A stretch of DNA of 64,000 bases from Burkholderia multivorans ATCC BAA-247 (GTDB taxonomy: Bacteria > Pseudomonadota > Gammaproteobacteria > Burkholderiales > Burkholderiaceae), in NCBI RefSeq assembly GCF_000959525.1, contig NZ_CP009831.1:1116001-1180000 (forward strand), in the 5' to 3' direction. Made by a program: the position numbers and the translations under genes. The notes below the pieces were generated by a model, which did not search any database, was not told where the DNA came from, and was given only the letters and a program-made list of their open reading frames with translations. Of the stretch, positions 57,934-64,000 are shown piece by piece (the stretch's first letter is position 1; each line of letters starts with the position of its first letter).

Positions 57934-59754
57934 ATGACACCGATCCAGTTTGATGGATGCATCGGCTGGTTGCACGAAGGCACGCGCACGCACGGCATCG
58001 TGATGTGCGAGCCGTTGGGGCACGAAGCCCTGTGGCTTCACAAGCTCGTCCGCTCGCTCGCCGAGCATCTTTCGGATCGCGGCTTCCCCGTGCTGCGCTT
58101 TCACTATCGGGCGAGCGGCGACTCGCTCGGCGACGAACGCGATGAGGGGCGCTTCGACGAGATGATCGACAGCACGCGGCGCGCCGTCCAGGCGCTGCGC
58201 GAACGCGTCGCGGTCGACAGCGTGGCGCTCGTCGGCGTGCGCGCGGGCGCCGCCGTCGCGCTGCTCGCGGCGGACGCGATGCCCGAGGTTACGCGGTTCG
58301 TCGCGCTGGCGCCCGTCGTGCGTGGGCGCGGCTATCTGCGCGAGCTGTCGGCCGTCGCGCAGCACTGGCTCGAAAACATGCCGCCCGTCGTGCGCAACAC
58401 GATGCGCGACGAGAAGCCGATGAATGTCCTCGGACATGCCTATCCCGACGATCTCGTCGCGACGCTGCGGCATCTCGATCTGTCGAAGGCGGTCGGCGAA
58501 TTGGGCACGCTGCCGGCGCGTGCGCTGCTCGTCGACGCACCGTACGGCGACGCCGCGATGCTCGCGGGCGCGTTGCAGGCGCGCGGCGTCGCCGCGCAAG
58601 TCCAGCCGTGTGCGGACTGGCCCGTCGCGATGCGCGAGCCTTTGTGGTCGCGATTCCCGGCTGGATTGTTCGATACGGTCGCGGACTGGATCGACGTTGA
58701 GGCCGGCGCCGACGCAATCGGTCGCGTATCGCCTCAGTGGCCGGACGCCGACGTCGTGCTCCGGGGCGAAGGCAGTGTCGAACGCGTGATCCGCATCGGC
58801 CCCGACAACCTGGTCGGCGTGCTGTGCGAGCCCGACGAGCAGACGATGCGCGCGGCCGCGCCGACGCTGCTGATCACCAATACGGCCGCGAACCCGCGCA
58901 CCGCGGACGGGCGGCTCGCCGTGCGGCTCGCGCGAGCACTGGCCGCGCGCGGCATCTGCACGCTGCGGTTCGATTCGACCGGCACCGGCGACAGCAGCGA
59001 GCGTGCGCGCGACATTCAATCCGACATCCCGTATTCGGACCAGTTGATCGACGACGTGCTGAACGCCGCCAACTGGTTGAAGGCCGAGGGCCATCACAAG
59101 ATCGTCGCATTCGGGATCTGCTCGGGTGCCTATACGTCGCTGCATGCCGCGGCGACGGGGCAGCTCGCCGGCGCGATCGCGGTCAATCTTCCCGTATTCG
59201 TGTGGCCGCGCGGCCAGACGCTCGAGAACGCCGTCAAGAATCAGACGAACTCGATGCGCGGCTATTTCGCGTCGGTCCGCAGTGCGGGCAAGTGGCGACG
59301 GCTGTTCGCGCGACGTCGCGATCTGCGACCGGTGCTGCGCGCGCTATGGCGTTTCTCCGCGGATGCGATGTCGGTGCCCTTGATGCGCGTCGCGGAGCGG
59401 CTCGGGCGCGGCCCGGGCAAGGACACGCCGCGCGGGTTGCTGCGCGACATGTCGGCGCGCGGCATCCGCACCCATTTGATCTACGGCACCTACGATCCCG
59501 GCGTCGATGCGGTCGTGCGCCATTTCGGGCCCGTCTCGCGCGCGTTCGCGCACTTGCCGAACGTTTCGGTCGACGTGCAGGAAACGGTCGACCATTCGCT
59601 GCACGGCGAACGCGCCGCGCAATACGTCATCGAGCGCTGTGCGGCGCTGCTCGCATGCTGGTGGGCGCCGGCTGAGCGTACGGCGCTGCTGCCGAAGGCA
59701 AGACGCACGATGTCGTGGCATTTGCGCAAGCATCGCACCGAATCGACGCACTGA
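57934..59754 (+). CDS. tandem alpha/beta-hydrolase with altered nucleophile elbows
   Basis: 606 residues containing two alpha/beta-hydrolase domains (about 1-265 and 290-585). The nucleophile elbow of the first reads G101-V-R103-A-G, with Arg where Ser, Cys or Asp is needed, so it is presumably inactive. The second reads G394-I-C396-S-G, with Cys as likely nucleophile, as in dienelactone hydrolases, and a DHSL histidine near the end. No signal peptide. AAGGA lies 7 nt before the ATG. Such hydrolases occur beside polysaccharide and exosortase loci, where their role is unknown; removal of an acyl group is one guess. Confidence 0.8.
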   Translation: MTPIQFDGCIGWLHEGTRTHGIVMCEPLGHEALWLHKLVRSLAEHLSDRGFPVLRFHYRASGDSLGDERDEGRFDEMIDSTRRAVQALRERVAVDSVALVGVRAGAAVALLAADAMPEVTRFVALAPVVRGRGYLRELSAVAQHWLENMPPVVRNTMRDEKPMNVLGHAYPDDLVATLRHLDLSKAVGELGTLPARALLVDAPYGDAAMLAGALQARGVAAQVQPCADWPVAMREPLWSRFPAGLFDTVADWIDVEAGADAIGRVSPQWPDADVVLRGEGSVERVIRIGPDNLVGVLCEPDEQTMRAAAPTLLITNTAANPRTADGRLAVRLARALAARGICTLRFDSTGTGDSSERARDIQSDIPYSDQLIDDVLNAANWLKAEGHHKIVAFGICSGAYTSLHAAATGQLAGAIAVNLPVFVWPRGQTLENAVKNQTNSMRGYFASVRSAGKWRRLFARRRDLRPVLRALWRFSADAMSVPLMRVAERLGRGPGKDTPRGLLRDMSARGIRTHLIYGTYDPGVDAVVRHFGPVSRAFAHLPNVSVDVQETVDHSLHGERAAQYVIERCAALLACWWAPAERTALLPKARRTMSWHLRKHRTESTH

Positions 59755-60129
59755 CGCGCAATCGTTGTCGGGGGCGGGACGTGGCGGCACGCATGCCGCC
59801 GCGTCGGCCGCGCTTTGCAAATGCCGGCCTAAGTGACCGTGCGTACAGTTTCGCCGTGCCGGACGCCTTATCGTCGCAGTGTCGTCGGGGACCGGCCGCT
59901 TCGTGGAAGCGGCGCGGTGTGGCGACGCCGTTCCGAAGGTCGACGAAACGAAATTGCACGCCATGCAAAGATTGAGCCTACTTGATTGCCGACAGGCGGC
60001 GCGCGGCATCGTCCGCGGCGCGTCGCGCGACAGCGGCGCGCAGCGCGGCCGCGCGAGGATCGCGGCCACGTCCGGATGCGGCGTCGATATGTCGACGGTC
60101 CGCTACATCACGGATCGAGGTCCGTCGTG
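59755..60129. other. 375-bp gap between hydrolase and glycosyltransferase genes
   Basis: Holds a GGCGGCA/TGCCGCC hairpin (59783-59800) 29 nt after the hydrolase stop, without a U tract, and an A+T-richer patch at 59940-59990 that could contain a promoter. No gene recognised. Confidence 0.45.
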
Positions 60130-61320
60130 ATGCGCGTGCTGGTCATCAACGACTTCGTCCGCAAGGGCGGCGCGGAAGAGGTCTACCGCGTGTCGGTCGA
60201 TGTGCTGCGCGCGCGCAACGACGTCGTCGTCGAAACCTTCGACGAAGAGGCGCTGCGCGGCGTCGAGAACAAGCGCAGCACACGTGCATGGTCGCCGGCG
60301 GCCGCGCGTGCGCTGGTCGCGCTGCTGGAGCGTTTCCGGCCGCAACGGATTCTCGTCCACAACTATCACAACCTGCTGTCGTGCGCGATCCTGCCGGTAC
60401 TCGCGCGCTACAAGCGACGCTCGGGATGCGGCCTGTATCTGACCGCGCACGATTATCACCTCGTTTTTTACAATCCGAGCCTGCAGGTCTATTCGGGCGG
60501 GCGCGCGCAGCCGTTGTCGCTCGACCGGTTGCGCGGACACCGGCGCTTCGTGTCGGTTGCCAGCCCGCACGGGATCGTGCACGACGTCGTGAAGAAGGTG
60601 CATTGGCACGTCGTCAATGCGCTTTTCCATCCGCTCGGCCTGTTCGACGAAATCCTGTGCCCGAGCCCGTTCATGCGCGACCTGATCGCGCGCTTCGCGC
60701 GCACGCGCACCACGCTGCTGTCGAATCCGATCGATACGACGCTGATGCCGCGTGCGCCGAAGCCCGCGCAGGGCGAGCGGCTCGATCTCGCCTTTGTCGG
60801 CCGCATGCATCCGGACAAAGGGCTCGCGGAGTTTCTCGCGCTGATGGCCGGGCCGGCGGGCGAGGCGATCGCGTCGTTCACGATTTACGGCGACGGGTCC
60901 GAGCGCGACGCGCTCGAAACGCGCTATGCGAGCCTCGTCGAAGCGGGCAGGCTGCGCTTCGCGGGCCGGCTCGACCATGCGGCGCTGTTCGCCGCGCTGC
61001 CGCAGCACGACGCGCTCGTGCTGCCGTCGATCTGGGTGGAAAATGCGCCGCTCGTGATCGTCGAAGCGGCGATGCTCGGCCTGCCGGTGCTGGTCCACGA
61101 CATCGGGAGCCTGTCGACGTTCGGCAACGAGATCGGCAACAAGATTCTCTACCGGAACACGCCCGACGACTTTTCGCGCGCGATCGGCGCGCTGCGCGCA
61201 CACCTCGGCGACGCGAATCGCCGTTACGATTGGTCGCGCTACTCGATCGACTGCTACGCCTCGTCGCTGTACGCGGTACTCGGCATCGACGCATCGGCGC
61301 CGCATCCGCACGCCCATTGA
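60130..61320 (+). CDS. family 4 glycosyltransferase
   Basis: 396-residue GT-B transferase. The N-terminal domain has NDFVRKGGAEEVYR and the C-terminal domain AFVGRMHPDKGLAEFL and the EX7E motif ENAPLVIVE. It is a cytosolic or membrane-associated enzyme that would add one sugar to the lipid-linked repeat unit. ATG at 60130; GTG at 60127 is possible. The flippase gene follows after 37 nt. Confidence 0.9.
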   Translation: MRVLVINDFVRKGGAEEVYRVSVDVLRARNDVVVETFDEEALRGVENKRSTRAWSPAAARALVALLERFRPQRILVHNYHNLLSCAILPVLARYKRRSGCGLYLTAHDYHLVFYNPSLQVYSGGRAQPLSLDRLRGHRRFVSVASPHGIVHDVVKKVHWHVVNALFHPLGLFDEILCPSPFMRDLIARFARTRTTLLSNPIDTTLMPRAPKPAQGERLDLAFVGRMHPDKGLAEFLALMAGPAGEAIASFTIYGDGSERDALETRYASLVEAGRLRFAGRLDHAALFAALPQHDALVLPSIWVENAPLVIVEAAMLGLPVLVHDIGSLSTFGNEIGNKILYRNTPDDFSRAIGALRAHLGDANRRYDWSRYSIDCYASSLYAVLGIDASAPHPHAH

Positions 61321-61357
61321 CAGTCGGCGCACGTTCACTCTCAGCCCAGAAGGCACG

Positions 61358-62611
61358 ATGACCGCCATTCGCAAAAATTTCGCGATGCTGTTCGCGTTGC
61401 AAATCTCGACGTATGTCGTGCCGCTCGTCACGCTGCCGCTGCTTACGCGCGCGCTCGGCCCGCAGCAGTATGGACGGCTGTCGTTCGTGCTCGCGGTGAC
61501 GACGTACTTCATCAATCTGGTCAACTACAGCTTCGACCTGACGGCCACGCCGCGCGTCGCGCTCGCGCGCGACAAGCTCGAGCGTTCGCGAATCTTCTGG
61601 ACGACCGTCACCGCGCAGTGGCTGATCGCGATCGCGGGGCTCGGCGTGCTGGTCGCGCTGACGCTGGCGATTCCACACTTCGCGGCGGAGCGCACGCCGC
61701 TGCTGATCGGGTTCGGCATGGCCGTGGGCGCCGCGCTCACGCCGGGCTGGTATTTTCAGGGGATCCAGAAGCTCAGCGTCTACAGCATGACGGTCGTCGT
61801 GTATCGCGCGCTGAGCGTCGTCGCGTTCTTCCTCTGGGTCCACACGCCGGACGACATTCTCCCCGCGATCGCGATCAACGCGGCTGTGCCGCTGCTCTGC
61901 GGCGTGACGCTGCTCGCCTATCTGTTCGTCTGCCGCGAGGTCGCGCGCGTGCGCGTGCGGCTCGCCGACATCGTCACCGCCGTGAAAGGCGGCACGCAGG
62001 TCTTTCTCGCATCGACGTCGATTTCGTTCTACGCGTCGACCAACACCGTGCTGCTGAGCATGGTGGCCGGCAACGTCGCGGCAGGCTACTTTGCCGCCGG
62101 CGACAAGCTGATCCGCGCGGCCGTCGGCATGCTGCAGCCGCTGCGGGCGACGACCTATCCGCACATCACGAACCTGATGCATCACGCGCGCGACGAGGCG
62201 TTCGCGTTCCTGCGCAAGCTGATCGTCTGGCAGGGCGTGCTCGTGCTCGCGATGTCGGCGACGATCTACGCATTCGCGCCGATGGCGGTCCGGATTCTTT
62301 ATGGCGCCTCGTTCGAGCCGACCGTCGCGGTGCTGCGCTGTCTCGCGCTGGTGCCGTTCATGGCCTGCATGACCGACCTGTTCGGCGTTCAGACGATGCT
62401 GCCGCTCGGGATGAAGCGCGCATTCAGCACGATCCTGATCTCGTCGGGGCTGCTGAACGTGACGATCCTGCCGCCACTCGCGGCGCTATTCGCGGAACGC
62501 GGGGCGGCCATCGCCGTGCTGCTGGTCGAGACGGCCGTGGTGGGGGCGCTCGTGTACGTGCTGTACCGCGAACGCGTCGGCCTGATCGATATGCCGGCGC
62601 GCTCACGGTAA
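61358..62611 (+). CDS. Wzx-type polysaccharide flippase
   Basis: 417-residue polytopic protein of the MOP superfamily with about 12 to 14 hydrophobic spans. The N-terminal KNFAMLFALQISTYVVPLVT followed by LPLLTRALGPQQYGRLSF is the usual RfbX/Wzx opening. It would flip the undecaprenyl-linked repeat unit to the periplasm for the putative polymerase. Its ATG is 37 nt after the glycosyltransferase stop, suggesting one transcript. Confidence 0.9.
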   Translation: MTAIRKNFAMLFALQISTYVVPLVTLPLLTRALGPQQYGRLSFVLAVTTYFINLVNYSFDLTATPRVALARDKLERSRIFWTTVTAQWLIAIAGLGVLVALTLAIPHFAAERTPLLIGFGMAVGAALTPGWYFQGIQKLSVYSMTVVVYRALSVVAFFLWVHTPDDILPAIAINAAVPLLCGVTLLAYLFVCREVARVRVRLADIVTAVKGGTQVFLASTSISFYASTNTVLLSMVAGNVAAGYFAAGDKLIRAAVGMLQPLRATTYPHITNLMHHARDEAFAFLRKLIVWQGVLVLAMSATIYAFAPMAVRILYGASFEPTVAVLRCLALVPFMACMTDLFGVQTMLPLGMKRAFSTILISSGLLNVTILPPLAALFAERGAAIAVLLVETAVVGALVYVLYRERVGLIDMPARSR

Positions 62612-62794
62612 CGCGATTCGCTGGTCGGCGGTCGTTGCGATCGACGAATCCGCGGGCATGCGAGTCGATGTCTTCGGTGTTGCTTGCGCGGCTTCTGCAA
62701 GCGGACGCAACGCCGATATGACACGCGCGCGAATCCTGTCGATCCGCGCGCGAAGACTGCGAGTGGGGAGCAAGAAAGGGCGGCGGCGCGCGTC

Positions 62795-63874
62795 CTACAG
62801 CCGCTCGAATATGGCCTTCATCATTTCGGCGCTGCGGCTCCAGCGATATTTTTCCGCATGCGCGATACCGCGACGTTTGAACTCGTCCCGAAGCTCAGCC
62901 GAGTCGAGCAGGCTGCGCAGCTTCGCCGCGATGTCGCCCTCCGAATACGGATCGCAGTACAGCGCGGCGTCGGCGCAGACTTCCGGCAGTGCTGCCGAGT
63001 TCCCGACGACGACCGGGCAGCCGTAGCGCATCGCCTCGAGCGGCGGGATGCCAAACCCTTCGTAGATGGACGGATAGAGGAAGCACGCGGCGTTCTGATA
63101 GAGCGCCTTCAATTGCGCGTCGCTGATGTAGCCGACGTACTTGATGTTCGGTTCGTCGGCCGTCACGTGATCCTGCTTGCCGAACACCGTCTTGTTCTGC
63201 ATCCCGACGATCACGAGATCGACCGACGGATCGTCGAGCTGTCGGAATGCCGCGATCAGACGGCCGAAGTTCTTCGTCGGATTCATGCTGCTGACCGCGA
63301 GCACGAAGCGGCCCGGCTTGATCGCATGGCGCTCGAGCACGCTCGCGTCGGGCTGCACGGCATCGAGATGGTCGGCGCCGAGCGGCACGACGCGGATCTT
63401 GTCGGCCGACACGCGGCAGTGATGCGCGAGCCGGTCGCGCGAGAAATACGAGTTCGTCAGCACGCAGGCGGACGTACGCGCGAGGATCCAGAACATGATC
63501 CGATACCAGACGCGAAACGCACGGGAAAAATGCGCCGGCGTGTCGAACACGGCCGCGTCGTGCATGTAGATGACCTGATTGCCGAGAAAGATCGACGCCG
63601 AGTTGCTGAGATTGACGATGCGGCCGCGGCGCGCGAACAGCGGAAGAACGAGCTGTTCCCACACGACACCCTTGCCGAAGCCGATCCTCACCGTGTTCGC
63701 GCCGCTGACGGCGTCGCTCGGTTGCGGCGGTACCAGCACGGTGACCGGATCGCGCGGATGGATATCGATCAGTGCCGCGATCAGCTCGCGTGCGACGCGC
63801 TGCACACCGGTCGTCTTCTGCGTGGTGAAGCGGCCGTTGTAGACGAGAGGTTTCGGATTCTTCAATGTGCTCAT
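62795..63874 (-). CDS. family 4 glycosyltransferase
   Basis: 359-residue GT-B transferase, opposite in strand to the flippase. Landmarks: FTTQKTTGVQRVARELI at the N-terminus, SSMNPTKNFGRLI, and the EX7E motif EGFGIPPLE followed by GNSAALPEVCADAALY. It is close to mannosyltransferases of EPS loci, but the donor sugar is not determined. It starts 21 nt after the truncated gene at the window edge on the same strand, so the two are probably co-transcribed. Confidence 0.9.
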   Translation of the reverse strand: MSTLKNPKPLVYNGRFTTQKTTGVQRVARELIAALIDIHPRDPVTVLVPPQPSDAVSGANTVRIGFGKGVVWEQLVLPLFARRGRIVNLSNSASIFLGNQVIYMHDAAVFDTPAHFSRAFRVWYRIMFWILARTSACVLTNSYFSRDRLAHHCRVSADKIRVVPLGADHLDAVQPDASVLERHAIKPGRFVLAVSSMNPTKNFGRLIAAFRQLDDPSVDLVIVGMQNKTVFGKQDHVTADEPNIKYVGYISDAQLKALYQNAACFLYPSIYEGFGIPPLEAMRYGCPVVVGNSAALPEVCADAALYCDPYSEGDIAAKLRSLLDSAELRDEFKRRGIAHAEKYRWSRSAEMMKAIFERL

Positions 63875-63895
63875 GTCGCTTGTCGTCGTTCGAGA

Positions 63896-64000
63896 TCAGG
63901 CTTTGACATGATCGGCCGCAACGGGCTCGAAACCGCGCGTATCGACGCGCACGCCGTCGGTCTTGTCGGTGTCCAGGCCGTAGAGCGCATGCCATTGCCG
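63896..64000 (-). CDS. 3' end of a gene cut by the window edge
   Basis: The last 34 codons of a minus-strand gene, in frame to the window end and closing with AADHVKA and a TGA. The visible part includes WHALYGLDTDKTDGVRVDT. It is too short to name; it is likely another EPS biosynthesis gene because the downstream glycosyltransferase follows closely. Confidence 0.55.
   Translation of the reverse strand, partial: RQWHALYGLDTDKTDGVRVDTRGFEPVAADHVKA

Noticed and set aside
50461-63874. Assignment of the EPS locus to cepacian (bce) genes
   Set aside because: None of the bce-specific neighbours (nucleotide-sugar enzymes, low-molecular-weight phosphatase) are seen and the Wzc-like protein lacks BceF kinase features; the layout is nearer to the bep type but I cannot confirm that.

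Overview
The window is very G+C-rich (roughly two thirds by eye), densely coded, and has the gene content of a Burkholderia, most likely a cepacia-complex member and plausibly a secondary chromosome. The grounds are a divergent pcaHG/pcaQ pair, an aryl-polyene pigment cluster with an ammonia-lyase, and a Wza/Wzc/Wzx/Wzy-type exopolysaccharide locus. I see no rRNA, tRNA, CRISPR array, insertion sequence or prophage. The species assignment is an inference from gene families and not from a search.

Layout. 0.2-3.6 kb: a methyltransferase, a small membrane protein and a BetT-type BCCT transporter. 3.8-13.2 kb: one long operon headed by an RpiR-type regulator, then isoaspartyl peptidase (iaaA), a GsiABCD-type peptide/glutathione importer, a DmpA/BapA-type P1 peptidase and a DppA-type D-aminopeptidase. 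Many of its genes overlap by ATGA, and a HexR-like palindrome sits just ahead of the regulator. It looks like a regulon for importing and hydrolysing unusual (iso-, D- or beta-) peptides. 13.6-16.2 kb: pcaHG (protocatechuate 3,4-dioxygenase) divergent from pcaQ, with a duplicated 56-bp control element between them. 16.3-26.8 kb: an APC permease, a giant Lhr-type helicase, a YdjM-like membrane protein, gamma-glutamyltranspeptidase (ggt), PPK2 polyphosphate kinase and a YigZ/IMPACT protein.

27.6-46.7 kb: a complete aryl-polyene (APE) cluster. It encodes a chain-length-factor-like ketosynthase homologue, acyltransferase, two acyl carrier proteins, a membrane protein, an AMP-ligase fused to a dehydratase, a glycosyltransferase fused to an LpxL-type acyltransferase, an aromatic amino acid ammonia-lyase, thioesterase, LolA-like carrier, MMPL exporter, three catalytic ketosynthases, dehydratase and ketoreductase. 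It is followed by two paralogous exported proteins, a divergent methyltransferase and a halogenase-like flavoprotein. Almost every gene start overlaps the preceding stop, so one polycistronic unit is expected. Together these would make an aryl starter, extend it as a polyene, attach it to a lipid and export it to the outer membrane.

46.9-64 kb: a HAD phosphatase and a periplasmic GH3 beta-glucosidase, then an exopolysaccharide locus. This has a Wza-like lipoprotein divergent from a Wzc-like copolymerase with a damaged kinase P-loop, a putative Wzy polymerase, an acyltransferase-3, a tandem alpha/beta-hydrolase with non-canonical nucleophiles, a GT4, a Wzx flippase, a second GT4 on the opposite strand, and a truncated gene at the right edge. 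The wza/wzc intergenic region contains sigma-54-like sites on both strands. An AAACTACA motif recurs ahead of three genes in the APE and polysaccharide regions.
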